DNA from: Kitasatospora sp. GP82
GTDB taxonomy: Bacteria > Actinomycetota > Actinomycetes > Streptomycetales > Streptomycetaceae
Direction: 5' to 3'
DNA: 64,000 bases
Assembly (NCBI RefSeq): GCF_029892105.1
Contig: NZ_JARZAJ010000004.1
Location: forward strand, 248,001 to 312,000
In this document: one piece after another, positions 1 through 11,791 of the stretch
Numbering within the stretch: the stretch's first letter is position 1
How the letters are laid out: each line of letters begins with the position of its first letter
Notes under the pieces: model-generated
The model's input: the letters and a program-made list of their open reading frames with translations, nothing else
What the model was told of the DNA's origin: nothing
The model's database searches: none
Made by a program: the position numbers and the translations under genes

Positions 1-421
1 CGTACAGCCTTCGCTTGGTGCGGTCGGCGAGGGTCTCGTACGGCCGTCCGTCGCTGCCGATCACCCGGACGCCGGGCTGGATCATCGCGGCCTTGGGCTC
101 GCGTTCGGCGGCCTTGCGGACGACGTCCAGGTAGTCCGCGTGCATCAGGTCGTCGCTGCCCATCAGGACGAGGTACTCGTACTCGGCGAGTTCGACACAG
201 CGGTTGAAGTTGCCGGTGACGCCCAGGTTGCGCTCATTGCGGTAGTACCGGACCCGGGGGTCGGCGAGCTGCTCGAACCACTCGGGCACACCGCTCTCAC
301 GGCCGTCGTCCACCACGGTGAGCCGCCAGTCCGTGCCGTCCTGGGCCAGCACGCTGCGGACGGCGTCCTGCATCAGGGGGACGTCGCCGTAGTACGGCAG
401 TGCGATCTCGAAACGCGACAT
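1..421 (-). CDS. Family 2 glycosyltransferase, 3' end outside window
   Basis: This is the N-terminal 140 residues of a GT-A fold (family 2) glycosyltransferase. It starts MSRFEIALPYYGD; the nucleotide-binding VVDDG is near residue 35 and the acidic metal-binding patch MGSDD is near residue 90. It probably transfers a sugar from a nucleotide donor to a growing polysaccharide or lipid carrier on the cytoplasmic face. It lies 8 bases downstream of the DPM1-like gene on the same strand, so the two are probably co-transcribed. The acceptor and sugar cannot be read from sequence. The ATG at 421 is the only sensible start, and the frame stays open to the window edge. Confidence 0.85.
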   Translation of the reverse strand, partial: MSRFEIALPYYGDVPLMQDAVRSVLAQDGTDWRLTVVDDGRESGVPEWFEQLADPRVRYYRNERNLGVTGNFNRCVELAEYEYLVLMGSDDLMHADYLDVVRKAAEREPKAAMIQPGVRVIGSDGRPYETLADRTKRRLY

Positions 422-429
422 CCGGCCGC

Positions 430-1230
430 TCACCCCTCCGCCGCGAGCTGACGCCTCGCCAGCAGCTCTTCCAGATAGGCGGCGTAGGCGGGTGAGCCGG
501 GGGCAAGCTCCCTGAGCTCCTTCGGCATCCGCCGGATCACCGCGAGCAGCAGGACCAGACCGGCTCTGACCAGGTAGATCATCGCCTTCACGGGCGAGGC
601 GCTCGGCCGCCCGGTGGTGCGGGCGCGCATCGCGACCGGCACCTGGCGGACGGCGAAGCCGCAGCGGGCCGCAGCGACCAGGCTCTCCACCGTGTCACCG
701 AGGTACTCGACGGGGTACCAGCGCGCGAAGAACTCGATCAGCGGTCGGTTGCAGGCCCGGAATCCGGAGGTGGTGTCGCTCAGCCGGGTACGGGCGATCC
801 GGGAGACGATCGCGGAGAGCAGCTGCATCGCCCAGCGCCTCGGGCCGCGCACCTTGTACTCGCCCTCGCCGCAGAAGCGGGCGCCGATCACCAGGTCGGC
901 CTCCCCGAGGTGCGCCAGCAGGGCCGGGACGTAGGACGGGTCGTGCTGACCGTCGGCGTCCACCTGGACCGCCACGTCGTAGCCGTGCTCACGGGCGTAG
1001 CGGTAGCCGAGCCGCATCGCACCGCCGACGCCGAGGTTGAACGACAGCCGGGCCACCGCCGAACCCGCGGCGGCGGCCACCTCGGCCGTCCGGTCCGAGG
1101 AGCCGTCGTCCACCACCAGAGTGTCCACGTACGGAAGTTGCTGCTTGATCTCGCCGAGCACGGCGGAGAGGCCGTCGGCCTCGTTCCACGCCGGAAGGAT
1201 GATCAGGACGCTTCGCCCGTCGGGGGTCAT
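430..1230 (-). CDS. Family 2 glycosyltransferase, dolichyl/polyprenyl-phosphate sugar synthase-like
   Basis: This 266-residue family-2 glycosyltransferase resembles polyprenyl-phosphate mannose/glucose synthases (DPM1 class). ILPAWNEADGL opens the Rossmann-like fold, VVDDGSSDRT is the first acidic motif, and QVDADGQHDP carries the DxD metal site near residue 93. No C-terminal membrane pair is present, unlike GtrB-type proteins, so membrane association may come from the partner gene. Its ATG overlaps the stop of the DUF2304 gene by four bases, a sign of translational coupling. DPM1-like/DUF2304 pairs are common in actinobacterial polysaccharide loci. The specific sugar is not known. Confidence 0.88.
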   Translation of the reverse strand: MTPDGRSVLIILPAWNEADGLSAVLGEIKQQLPYVDTLVVDDGSSDRTAEVAAAAGSAVARLSFNLGVGGAMRLGYRYAREHGYDVAVQVDADGQHDPSYVPALLAHLGEADLVIGARFCGEGEYKVRGPRRWAMQLLSAIVSRIARTRLSDTTSGFRACNRPLIEFFARWYPVEYLGDTVESLVAAARCGFAVRQVPVAMRARTTGRPSASPVKAMIYLVRAGLVLLLAVIRRMPKELRELAPGSPAYAAYLEELLARRQLAAEG

Positions 1231-1592
1231 CGGACCTCTCCCCCGCCGGACGGGGTTGCGCTTTCCGCGAGTTGGGAGCGGATCAGCGCGACGTCCTCGG
1301 CCAGGGTACGGGTCTTGGCCTCCAACCGGCTTGCCTCCCAGCTGAGATGGAGACTGACCAGCAGCACCAGGACGAATCCGGCGAAGAGCACCAGACTGAC
1401 CCCGGAGGCCACCCCGACGCTGCGGGCGGTGGAGTCCAGCAGCGAGGGGAAGAACCCCAGCGGGGCCACCACCAGGCCGATACAGAGCCAGATGGCCGCG
1501 TACTTCTCACGCAGTTGCTGCCTGCGGAGCAGTTCCAGGATGTAGGCCAGCACCACGATGCCGGTGATCGAGGTGAGGGTCGAGAGTTGCAC
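1227..1592 (-). CDS. DUF2304 family membrane protein
   Basis: This 121-residue protein has three predicted membrane helices (about residues 4-22, 35-55 and 66-88) and a charged tail with a short coiled-coil tendency (EASRLEAKTRTLAEDV). The pattern fits DUF2304 proteins, which usually accompany polyprenyl-phosphate glycosyltransferases and may anchor them or help flip the lipid-linked sugar. The GTG at 1592 was chosen because GGAAGG lies about 10 bases upstream and because the hydrophobic core begins directly after it; the longer open frame upstream has no membrane character. The gene overlaps the next one by four bases. Confidence 0.8.
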   Translation of the reverse strand: MQLSTLTSITGIVVLAYILELLRRQQLREKYAAIWLCIGLVVAPLGFFPSLLDSTARSVGVASGVSLVLFAGFVLVLLVSLHLSWEASRLEAKTRTLAEDVALIRSQLAESATPSGGGEVR

Positions 1593-1745
1593 AGCCGTTG
1601 ACGCCTTCCGTGGCCAGGGCGGTCCCTGAGAAGGGAACGCCCACCACAGATCCCGAGTAACGCGCCAAACGAGTGAATTCCACACAGACCGGCCACGCAC
1701 CAACCACGTACAGACTTCGCGCAGCTCACCAACCACGCACCACCC

Positions 1746-1816
1746 AGGGGCGCGGGGAACTGCGCGACCAGCCCCCACCCACGTGCACGGTTGCCCGCGC
1801 AGTCCCCCGCGCCCCT
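1746..1816. repeat. 21-bp inverted repeat, bidirectional hairpin
   Basis: The arms at 1746-1766 and 1796-1816 are complementary apart from one base (core GGGGCGCGGGGAACTGCGCG) and enclose a 29-base loop. Sequences of this kind recur between genes in many Streptomyces genomes (from memory), so it may be a dispersed intergenic element acting as a terminator. It lies between rmlD and the DUF2304 gene. The rest of the 300-base gap holds only this element and the tandem repeat next to it. Confidence 0.7.
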
Positions 1817-1887
1817 CAGGTGGTTGCACGGTTGCCCACGGAGATCCACGCGCGCCTCAGGTGGTTGCGCCGTTGCTCACGGAGATC
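1814..1887. repeat. Two tandem copies of a 33-bp unit (period 41)
   Basis: Two 33-base copies at 1814-1846 and 1855-1887 share CCTCAGGTGGTTGC and CACGGAGATC and differ at only a few central positions. The first copy begins inside the right arm of the adjacent hairpin. No coding potential is seen. They sit just past the rmlD stop and may have arisen by duplication of the dispersed element. Confidence 0.65.
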
Positions 1888-1894
1888 CCCGGGC

Positions 1895-2773
1895 TCAGTG
1901 CTTGGCCACCAGTGCGCGGAAGGCTGGCCGGTCCAGTGCCCTGGCCAGCGACTCCCGCCACTCGGGCAACGGCGGCAGTCCGGCCTCGGCCCAGCGGGCA
2001 TGGCCCAGCACACTGAAGCCGGGCCGCCTGGCCGGGCGGGAGAAGGCCGAGGAGTCCGTCGGCCGCACCCGCTCCGGGTCGAGGCCGCTCAGCTCGTACG
2101 CCGCCCGTGCCAGCTCGTACCAGCTGGCGCGCCCCGCGGCGGTGGCGTGGTAGACCCCTGGCGGCGCCTGCCCGGATCGGCCCAACTCGGCCAGCCGCAG
2201 CGCCAGTTCGTACGACCAGGTGGGCTGGCCGTACTGGTCGTCGACGACCTGGACGTTCTCCTGCCGGGCGGCGAGGGAGAGCATGGTGGCGACGAAGTTC
2301 CGCCCGTGCTCGCCGTAGAGCCAGGCGGTACGGACGATGTACCCGGCGTCGGGCAGGAGTTCGGCGACCGCCCGCTCTCCGGCGAGCTTGCTGCGGCCGT
2401 ACGCGTTCAGCGGCCCGGTGGCGGCGTCCTCGGGGTACGGGTGCTCGGCGTCGCCGGGCAGCACATAGTCGGTGGACACCTGCAGCAGTCGCGCACCGCT
2501 CCTGGCGCAGGCGACCGCCAGATCGGCAACCGCCGTACCGTTCACCGCGGTTGCGGACTCCTCGGCACTCTCGGCGCCGTCCACATCCGTCCAGGCCGCG
2601 CAGTTGACCACCACGTCGTGCCCGGCGACGGCGGCTCGGACGGCCTCGGCGTCGGTGATGTCGAGGGCCGCCCGGTCCAGGGCGGTGACCGGTTCCCCGG
2701 CCAGTACGTCCAGCAAGTCCCGTCCGAGCATCCCGCCCGCGCCGGTGACCAGCCAGCGCGTCGTGTGCGTCAT
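1895..2773 (-). CDS. rfbD: dTDP-4-dehydrorhamnose reductase
   Basis: RmlD is the last enzyme of dTDP-L-rhamnose synthesis, reducing dTDP-4-keto-L-rhamnose with NAD(P)H. The 292-residue product begins with the Rossmann motif VTGAGGMLG, followed by STDYV and the YxxxK catalytic pair in [11 protein letters not shown] near residue 130. The C-terminal half has the substrate-domain signatures QYGQPTW and YHATAAG. Its ATG at 2773 overlaps the rmlB stop by four bases, so the pair is translationally coupled. An open frame runs further upstream in the same register, but only as a shadow of rmlB. Confidence 0.93.
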   Translation of the reverse strand: MTHTTRWLVTGAGGMLGRDLLDVLAGEPVTALDRAALDITDAEAVRAAVAGHDVVVNCAAWTDVDGAESAEESATAVNGTAVADLAVACARSGARLLQVSTDYVLPGDAEHPYPEDAATGPLNAYGRSKLAGERAVAELLPDAGYIVRTAWLYGEHGRNFVATMLSLAARQENVQVVDDQYGQPTWSYELALRLAELGRSGQAPPGVYHATAAGRASWYELARAAYELSGLDPERVRPTDSSAFSRPARRPGFSVLGHARWAEAGLPPLPEWRESLARALDRPAFRALVAKH

Positions 2774-3753
2774 GCCTGGATCCCGGGCCTGAGGCCCTGC
2801 TTGAGCGGCTCCCACCAGTCGCGGTTCTCCCGGTACCAGGCGATGGTGGCGGCCAGACCGTCGGCGAAGGAGACCTGTGGCTCGTACCCGAGCTCCGCGC
2901 GGATCCTGCCGATGTCCAGCGAGTAGCGCAGGTCGTGGCCCTTGCGGTCGGGCACCCGCTCGACCATCTCCCAGCCGCAGCCGGCGGCCTCCAGCAGCAT
3001 GCCGGTCAGCTCCTTGTTGGTGACCTCGGTGCCGCCGCCGATGTTGTAGACCTGCCCGGCGCGGCCGCCGCGCATCACCAGGTCGATGCCCCGGCAGTGG
3101 TCCGAAACATGAAGCCAGTCGCGGACGTTGGCGCCGTCGCCGTACAGCGGCACCTTCTTCCCGTCGATCAGGTTGGTGGTGAAGAGCGGGATGACCTTCT
3201 CCGGGAACTGGTGGTGCCCGTAGTTGTTGGAGCAGCGGGTGACCACCACGTCCATACCGTGGGTGCGGTGGTAGGCCAGCGCCAGCAGGTCGGAGCCCGC
3301 TTTCGAGGCGGAGTACGGGGAGTTGGGGACCAGCGGCCACTCCTCCGTCCAGGAGCCCTCCGCGATCGAGCCGTAGACCTCGTCTGTGGAGACGTGCACG
3401 AAGCGCGCCACGCCGTGCTTCCGGGCGGCGTCCAGCAGGACTTGAGTGCCCATCACATTGGTCCGCACGAACGGGCCCGCACCCTCGATCGAGCGGTCCA
3501 CATGGGACTCGGCGGCGAAGTGCACCACCACGTCGTGGCCCGGCATCACGCCGTCGACCACCTCGGGGTCGCAGATGTCGCCCCGGACGAAGGCGTACCC
3601 GGGATGGTGAACCACGGGGGCGAGATTGGCCTCGACCCCCGAGTAGGTGAGCTTGTCCAGGACCGTGATCCTGGCCTCGTCGTCCGCGCCGAGCTGCGAT
3701 CGGACGAACTCCGAACCGATGAACCCGGCACCGCCGGTAACGAGGATGCGCAT
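2770..3753 (-). CDS. rfbB: dTDP-glucose 4,6-dehydratase
   Basis: RmlB converts dTDP-D-glucose to dTDP-4-keto-6-deoxyglucose using tightly bound NAD+. The 327-residue SDR protein starts [14 protein letters not shown] and carries STDEVYG and the catalytic YSASK. Later come [14 protein letters not shown] and [10 protein letters not shown], both diagnostic of RmlB. I chose the ATG at 3753 because it gives the canonical family N-terminus. A GTG at 3762 would add three residues and has GAGAGG six bases upstream, so it is a real alternative. A TACACT hexamer overlaps this region and could instead give a leaderless transcript from the ATG. Confidence 0.93.
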   Translation of the reverse strand: MRILVTGGAGFIGSEFVRSQLGADDEARITVLDKLTYSGVEANLAPVVHHPGYAFVRGDICDPEVVDGVMPGHDVVVHFAAESHVDRSIEGAGPFVRTNVMGTQVLLDAARKHGVARFVHVSTDEVYGSIAEGSWTEEWPLVPNSPYSASKAGSDLLALAYHRTHGMDVVVTRCSNNYGHHQFPEKVIPLFTTNLIDGKKVPLYGDGANVRDWLHVSDHCRGIDLVMRGGRAGQVYNIGGGTEVTNKELTGMLLEAAGCGWEMVERVPDRKGHDLRYSLDIGRIRAELGYEPQVSFADGLAATIAWYRENRDWWEPLKQGLRPGIQA

Positions 3754-3834
3754 AGTGCGCACAGTGTACCTCTCGGTGAAGATCGGCGAAATCAGGTCGG
3801 GACTCTTCGGCCCCGGACGCATAACCTGCCTCCC

Positions 3835-4710
3835 ATGCGAGGAATTCTCCTGGCGGGCGGCACCGGCTCACGACTGTGGCCGCTGACCCGCGCGGTCTCG
3901 AAGCAGCTCCTGCCGGTGTTCGACAAGCCGATGATCTACTATCCGCTCTCCACCCTGGTGATGGCGGGCATCAGCGAGATCCTGATCGTCACCACCCCGC
4001 AGGACCAGTCCCAGTTCCACCGACTGCTGGGCGACGGCTCGCAGTTCGGGCTGCGACTGGAGTACGCCGTCCAGGAGAGACCGGAGGGGATCGCCCAGGC
4101 CTTCCTCCTGGGCGCCGAGTTCATCGGCGACGAGTCGGTGGCGCTCATCCTGGGCGACAACATCTTCCACGGCAGCGGTCTGGGCACCCGCCTCGCCCAG
4201 CACACCGAGCTCAAGGGCGGCCTGGTCTTCGCCTACCCGGTCGCCGACCCGAGGGCGTACGGTGTGGTGGAGTTCGACGAGGAGGGCCAGGCGATCTCCG
4301 TCGAGGAGAAGCCCGAGTTCCCCAAGTCCCGTTACGCCGTACCGGGGTTGTACTTCTACGACAACCGGGTGGTGGAGATCGCCCGGGGTCTGCGGCCCAG
4401 CGCCCGGGGCGAGCTGGAGATCACCGGCGTCAACGACGTCTATCTCCAGGCCGGCGAGCTGCATGTCACCAAGCTCGACCGGGGCACCGCCTGGCTGGAC
4501 ACCGGCACCTTCGTCTCGCTGATGCAGGCGTCCGACTTCGTCCAGGTGATCGAGGAGCGCCAGGGCTTCAAGATCGGCTGTCTGGAGGAGGCGGTCTGGC
4601 GCGCCGGGCTGATCGGCTCGACCCAGCTGCGGTCGCTGGCCGAGCCCCTGCGCAAGAGCGGCTACGGCCAGTACTTGACGGATCTGCTCGACGAGGAGAA
4701 CTCCCAGTGA
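3835..4710 (+). CDS. rfbA: Glucose-1-phosphate thymidylyltransferase
   Basis: RmlA makes dTDP-glucose from dTTP and glucose-1-phosphate, the first step of dTDP-rhamnose synthesis. The 291-residue protein starts [16 protein letters not shown], the nucleotidyltransferase signature, followed by [24 protein letters not shown] and [10 protein letters not shown]. The length matches the family (about 290). It starts 81 bases from the divergent rmlB start. The ATG at 3835 fits the conserved N-terminus, and the longer frame upstream is antisense to rmlB. TAACCT lies about seven bases before the ATG and no strong ribosome site is seen, so the transcript may be nearly leaderless. Confidence 0.93.
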   Translation: MRGILLAGGTGSRLWPLTRAVSKQLLPVFDKPMIYYPLSTLVMAGISEILIVTTPQDQSQFHRLLGDGSQFGLRLEYAVQERPEGIAQAFLLGAEFIGDESVALILGDNIFHGSGLGTRLAQHTELKGGLVFAYPVADPRAYGVVEFDEEGQAISVEEKPEFPKSRYAVPGLYFYDNRVVEIARGLRPSARGELEITGVNDVYLQAGELHVTKLDRGTAWLDTGTFVSLMQASDFVQVIEERQGFKIGCLEEAVWRAGLIGSTQLRSLAEPLRKSGYGQYLTDLLDEENSQ

Positions 4711-5297
4711 AATTCCGCGAGTTGGCCATCGAAGGCGCCTTCGAGGTCACTCCGCAGCTGCATGGCGACCCACGCGGCCTGTTCACCGAGTGGTACCGCT
4801 TCGACCGGCTCACCGAGATGGTCGGCCATCCCCTGCGACTCGCCCAGGCCAATCTCTCGGTCTCGGCCCGGGGCGTGGTGCGCGGCGTCCACTTCGCCGA
4901 TGTCCCGCCCGGGCAGGCCAAGTACGTGACCTGCGTACGCGGTGCGGTGCTGGACGTGGTGGTGGATCTGCGGGTCGGATCCCCCACTTTCGGCCACTGG
5001 GAAGGCGTCCGGCTGGACGATGTGGACCGCCGCGCGGTCTACCTCTCGGAGGGTCTCGGACACGGCTTCTGTGCGCTGACCGACGGCGCCACGCTCTCCT
5101 ACCTCTGCTCGGAGACCTTCAATCCGACCGGTGAACACGGCGTTCACCCGCTCGATCCGGAACTGGCCATCGACTGGCCGGTCGAGGTCCCGCAGCTCTC
5201 CGCCAAGGACACCGAAGCGCCCTCGCTGACCGAGGCGCTGGCGAGCGGCCTGCTCCCCTCGTACCGGACCTGTCGGGCGTACACCGCGGGGCTGTGA
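4707..5297 (+). CDS. rfbC: dTDP-4-dehydrorhamnose 3,5-epimerase
   Basis: RmlC epimerises dTDP-4-keto-6-deoxyglucose at C3 and C5. This 196-residue cupin has [23 protein letters not shown] (with the catalytic-type His), [19 protein letters not shown] and [10 protein letters not shown]. The GTG start at 4707 overlaps the rmlA stop (GTGA), with GAGGAG upstream, so rmlA and rmlC are coupled. The sequence also resembles the related 3- or 5-epimerases of deoxysugar pathways. The presence of a full rmlABD set next to it argues for L-rhamnose rather than an antibiotic sugar. Confidence 0.9.
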   Translation: MKFRELAIEGAFEVTPQLHGDPRGLFTEWYRFDRLTEMVGHPLRLAQANLSVSARGVVRGVHFADVPPGQAKYVTCVRGAVLDVVVDLRVGSPTFGHWEGVRLDDVDRRAVYLSEGLGHGFCALTDGATLSYLCSETFNPTGEHGVHPLDPELAIDWPVEVPQLSAKDTEAPSLTEALASGLLPSYRTCRAYTAGL

Positions 5298-5382
5298 GAC
5301 AGGAGGCCGAAGCGACACGCCATCAGCAGGCACTCCGCCGCCGACGCCGTCGCGAACCCGTCGTCGTGAACCCGTCGTCGTG

Positions 5383-5436
5383 AAAACACAGAGGGCCCTC
5401 CCCGTCCTGACGGACGGGGAGGGCCCTCTGTGTTTT
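5383..5436. terminator. Bidirectional terminator between rmlC and tuf
   Basis: A perfect 25-bp stem (5383-5407 with 5412-5436) and a four-base loop lie between the convergent rmlC and tuf genes. The stem ends in AAAA/TTTT on each side, so each strand has a short U tract. Just before it, the 14-mer CCCGTCGTCGTGAA is repeated twice in tandem (5357-5384). Confidence 0.9.
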
Positions 5437-5473
5437 GAGCCTGCGGTGCAGAGCTCAGGTCAGAGCGTCGGAA

Positions 5474-6667
<1,194 letters not shown>

Positions 6668-6785
6668 TGCAGTCCTCCTGAGGACAGTTCTGTACGCCGT
6701 ACGACGTCAGTTGGTCTTGTGATCGGGTTTGGTACGGAACGCTGGAGTGCGCTCCATGCCGTCCCGCGGGTGGGGGCCGGAGGCG

Positions 6786-6813
6786 CCGGGGGGATCTGGG
6801 TAGATCCCCCCGG
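6786..6813 (-). terminator. Hairpin between fusA and tuf
   Basis: A perfect 12-bp stem (arms 6786-6797 and 6802-6813) with a four-base loop lies 90 bases after the fusA stop. No U tract follows. It could weaken readthrough or stabilise the rpsL-rpsG-fusA transcript, leaving tuf partly dependent on its own promoter, as reported for Streptomyces tuf1. Confidence 0.6.
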
Positions 6814-6903
6814 GTTTGCCTCCTAATAGCCTAAGGGGTCACAAACATCCCGATTGTCGGGAAGTCCTGTGAGCTCGGGTAAGGAGCCGACCGGAGTCGG
6901 TAC

Positions 6904-9009
<2,106 letters not shown>

Positions 9010-9048
9010 TGTGGCTCGTTCTCTCTCTGTCTAGTGACGGGGTACGGA

Positions 9049-9519
9049 CTACCAGCGGTAGTGCGCGAAGGCCTTGTTGGACTCGGCCATCTTGTGGGTG
9101 TCCTCGCGACGCTTCACCGAGGCGCCCAGACCGTTGCTGGCGTCCAGGATCTCGTTCAGCAGACGCTCGGTCATGGTCTTCTCACGACGAGCGCGCGAGT
9201 AGCCGACCAGCCAGCGCAGCGCCAGGGTGTTGGCGCGGCCCGGGCGGACCTCGACCGGCACCTGGTAGGTGGCGCCACCGACGCGGCGGGACTTGACCTC
9301 AAGGGTCGGCTTGACGTTCTCAAGCGCGCGCTTGAGGGCGACCACGGGGTCGGCACCGGTCTTCTCACGGACGCCCTCGAGGGCACCGTAGACGATCCGC
9401 TCGGCGGTGGAGCGCTTGCCGTGCAGCAGGATCTTGTTGACCAGCGACGTCACCAGCGGGGAGCCGTAAACCGGGTCGATGATGACCGGGCGCTTCGGGG
9501 CGGGGCCCTTACGAGGCAT
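9049..9519 (-). CDS. rpsG: 30S ribosomal protein S7
   Basis: S7 nucleates assembly of the 30S head and contacts the E-site tRNA. The 156-residue protein begins [10 protein letters not shown] and ends KAFAHYRW, both typical of actinobacterial S7. It carries [14 protein letters not shown] and [10 protein letters not shown] segments. It starts two bases after the rpsL stop, and its ribosome site AAGGAG lies within the end of rpsL, so the two genes are tightly coupled. In other bacteria S7 represses this operon, but no specific binding structure was resolved here. Confidence 0.97.
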   Translation of the reverse strand: MPRKGPAPKRPVIIDPVYGSPLVTSLVNKILLHGKRSTAERIVYGALEGVREKTGADPVVALKRALENVKPTLEVKSRRVGGATYQVPVEVRPGRANTLALRWLVGYSRARREKTMTERLLNEILDASNGLGASVKRREDTHKMAESNKAFAHYRW

Positions 9520-9521
9520 TC

Positions 9522-9893
9522 TTACTTCTCCTTCTTGGCGCCGTAGCGGCTGCGAGCCTGCTTGCGGTTCTTGACACCCTGGGTGTCAAGCGAACCGCGA
9601 ATGATCTTGTAGCGGACACCAGGAAGGTCCTTCACACGACCACCGCGCACCAGCACGATGGAGTGCTCCTGCAGGTTGTGGCCCTCGCCCGGGATGTAAG
9701 CGGTGACCTCGATCCCGCTGGTGAGGCGCACACGGGCGACCTTACGAAGCGCCGAGTTCGGCTTCTTCGGGGTGGTCGTGTACACACGCGTGCAGACACC
9801 GCGGCGCTGGGGGGAGCCCTTCAGCGCGGGAGTCTTGTTCTTCTCGACCTTGTCCTGCCGGCCCTTTCGGACCAGCTGCTGGATCGTAGGCAC
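9522..9893 (-). CDS. rpsL: 30S ribosomal protein S12
   Basis: S12 sits at the decoding centre and controls accuracy. The 123-residue protein begins [13 protein letters not shown]. The lysines that mutate to give streptomycin resistance, in [11 protein letters not shown] and [12 protein letters not shown], are both wild type. The GTG at 9893 was chosen because it gives the conserved start and has GGAG six bases upstream; the open frame upstream is non-homologous. It is the first gene of the str operon, with a predicted promoter about 235 bases upstream. Confidence 0.96.
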   Translation of the reverse strand: MPTIQQLVRKGRQDKVEKNKTPALKGSPQRRGVCTRVYTTTPKKPNSALRKVARVRLTSGIEVTAYIPGEGHNLQEHSIVLVRGGRVKDLPGVRYKIIRGSLDTQGVKNRKQARSRYGAKKEK

Positions 9894-10133
9894 CGTTTCT
9901 CCGTTTTCTGTGTGCCAAGGCTGCGTCAAACTAACCTGCGGTGACCCCAACTCGCCGACCCACGCGGTCGGGTGTGTTGAGCCTCTTAAGTGGAGGAATC
10001 ACGGAATCCCATGATGCTGATGTGCAGCGACGGCGCTCGCGCGAGCGGAGCGTGTTGCGAAGCTCCGGTGTGGCGCGGCGGCCGGTGTGCATGCACGCAC
10101 AAGGACCCGGGGACACCCCAGGCACAAGGTCAG

Positions 10134-10162
10134 AGCGTACCTAGCGCATCGGCGCCGGTCAA
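10134..10162 (-). promoter_or_regulatory. Predicted HrdB-type promoter of the str operon
   Basis: Read on minus, TTGACC (10157-10162) and TACGCT (10134-10139) are separated by exactly 17 bases, close to the principal sigma consensus. A transcript would start near 10127 and carry a leader of about 235 bases into rpsL, containing the 14-base palindrome CGCTCGCGCGAGCG at 10034-10047. The rest of the gap up to the DUF2786 gene shows nothing else I can support. Confidence 0.55.
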
Positions 10163-10419
10163 AACAAATGCAACGCCGCAGCTCAGCCCTGAAGGGGCAC
10201 GGGCGCCCGGACGGCGTAACCGGGCTCTGCCGTCTTACCACAGATGGCCGACAGCGGCGAGTCCTGACCGTCGACCGGATGTGCCCGGCCGGTGAACAGT
10301 GGCGGCGGAACCGGCGGCAGCACCCCTTGTTGCCCGCCGTAGGCGGTGATCGGGGCATCGCCCGGGGCTCCGGCATCATTGGGTGGGGGTTTCGGCGTGC
10401 GGGAGAAGGCAGATGCACC

Positions 10420-11703
10420 GTGGGTAAGCGCAAGGGTGAGCGGGGGCCTGCCATGGACGAGCTGGTCGAGCAGGCCGCGTATCAGGTGATCGGGGCTCCG
10501 GCGGAGGGGCTCGATCTGGCGCTGGACACCGGGGCCTCGTTGCTCGCGGCTTCGCCCGAGCGCTGGCCGGAGGTGAGCCGTGCGGTGCTGGCGTTCGCGG
10601 AGCGGGCGGTCGGCCGGGCCTGGGCCAATGGCTGGCGTCCGAGCGATCTGGCACGGGTGGTGCGGCGCGGCCTCGGCCCGGTGCACCAGGCGCTGGCCGT
10701 GGACCTGATCGCCGCCGAGGGCCGCCGGTACCCCGCCGCCGCTCTGGACCGCCGTTGGCAGGAGCAGCTGCGCGAGCTGTCCGTCGAGGCGTGGTGGCAG
10801 GCGGACGACCAGTATCTGCCGGGCTTCGCGCACCGCCACCGCCTGGACCGCTTCGCGCTGGCCACCGCCCTCCTGGAGCTGCTGCGCAGCTGGAGCCAAC
10901 TGCCCCCGATCGCGCCGGTCGGCCCCGTCCCCGGCGTCGCACCGCAGCGTCCGAGCGGCCCGGTCGAGGGCGAGCCGAGGATGCTGTCGCGGATCCGGGC
11001 GCTGTTGGCGAAGGCGGAGTCCACGGAGTATCCGGAGGAGGCCGAGGCGCTGACTGCCAAGGCCCAGCAGCTGATGGCCCAGCACAGCATCGACGAGGCC
11101 CTGCTGGCCGCCTCCCACCCGTCGAAGGACGCCCCGGCGGCGCTGCGGATCGGTGTGGACAACCCGTACGAGGGCCCGAAGACGATGCTGCTGGACGCCG
11201 TAGCTGCGGCGAACCGCTGCCGGGTGGTGTGGGCGAAGGAGTTCGGGTTCTGCACGATCGTCGGCTTCGACTCCGACCTGGACGCGGTCGAGCTGCTCTA
11301 CACCTCGCTTCTGGTGCAGGCGACCTCCGCCATGCACAGGGCAGGGAGCCGACAGCACCTGGACGGCGCCTCCCGTACCAAGTCCTTCCGGCAGTCCTTC
11401 CTGGTCGCGTACGCCGCGCGGATCCGGGAGCGGCTGACGGCCGCGACCGAGCAGGCGACCAGCGACGCGGCCGCCGGGCGGCATCTGCGCGAGGACGGCA
11501 CCTCCGAGCAACTGGCGCCGGACGAGCGGCTGTTGCCGGTCCTGGCGGCGCGCGAGGAGGCGGTGGACGGCGCGGTGGGCCGGATGTTCCCGAAGCTGAC
11601 CGCCCAGCGGGTGCGGGTCAGCGACGGCGAGGGCTGGGCCGCCGGGCGGGCCGCCGCCGACCGGGCGTCGCTGCACGGCCGCGCGGGAGCCATTCGACGC
11701 TAG
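10420..11703 (+). CDS. DUF2786 domain-containing protein
   Basis: This 427-residue protein is of unknown function. A DUF2786-like segment begins near residue 190 (RMLSRIRALLAKAEST, then AEALTAKAQQLMAQHSID), a short helical module found in phage and actinobacterial proteins. The C-terminal part has an H-rich helix (SFRQSFLVAYAARIRERL) and ends in a basic tail. The GTG at 10420 has a GGAGAAGG-like site upstream; the ATG at 10453 is a good alternative. It is divergent from rpsL. Streptomyces often keep a small set of conserved genes at this position between rpoC and rpsL. Confidence 0.75.
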   Translation: MGKRKGERGPAMDELVEQAAYQVIGAPAEGLDLALDTGASLLAASPERWPEVSRAVLAFAERAVGRAWANGWRPSDLARVVRRGLGPVHQALAVDLIAAEGRRYPAAALDRRWQEQLRELSVEAWWQADDQYLPGFAHRHRLDRFALATALLELLRSWSQLPPIAPVGPVPGVAPQRPSGPVEGEPRMLSRIRALLAKAESTEYPEEAEALTAKAQQLMAQHSIDEALLAASHPSKDAPAALRIGVDNPYEGPKTMLLDAVAAANRCRVVWAKEFGFCTIVGFDSDLDAVELLYTSLLVQATSAMHRAGSRQHLDGASRTKSFRQSFLVAYAARIRERLTAATEQATSDAAAGRHLREDGTSEQLAPDERLLPVLAAREEAVDGAVGRMFPKLTAQRVRVSDGEGWAAGRAAADRASLHGRAGAIRR

Positions 11704-11791
11704 GCGAGCACCGTCCGCGCTCGCAGCAGAACGCCGTCACTGCGGGCGTCGGGAGCGCAACTCCCCGGCCCTTACTCGTCTCCCCCTGCGG

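Noticed and set aside
3763..3834. Strong promoters in the rml divergent gap
   Set aside because: Only weak -10-like hexamers are present on each strand and no convincing -35, so no promoter is annotated.
9522..9893. Streptomycin-resistance residues in S12
   Set aside because: Both key lysines are wild type.
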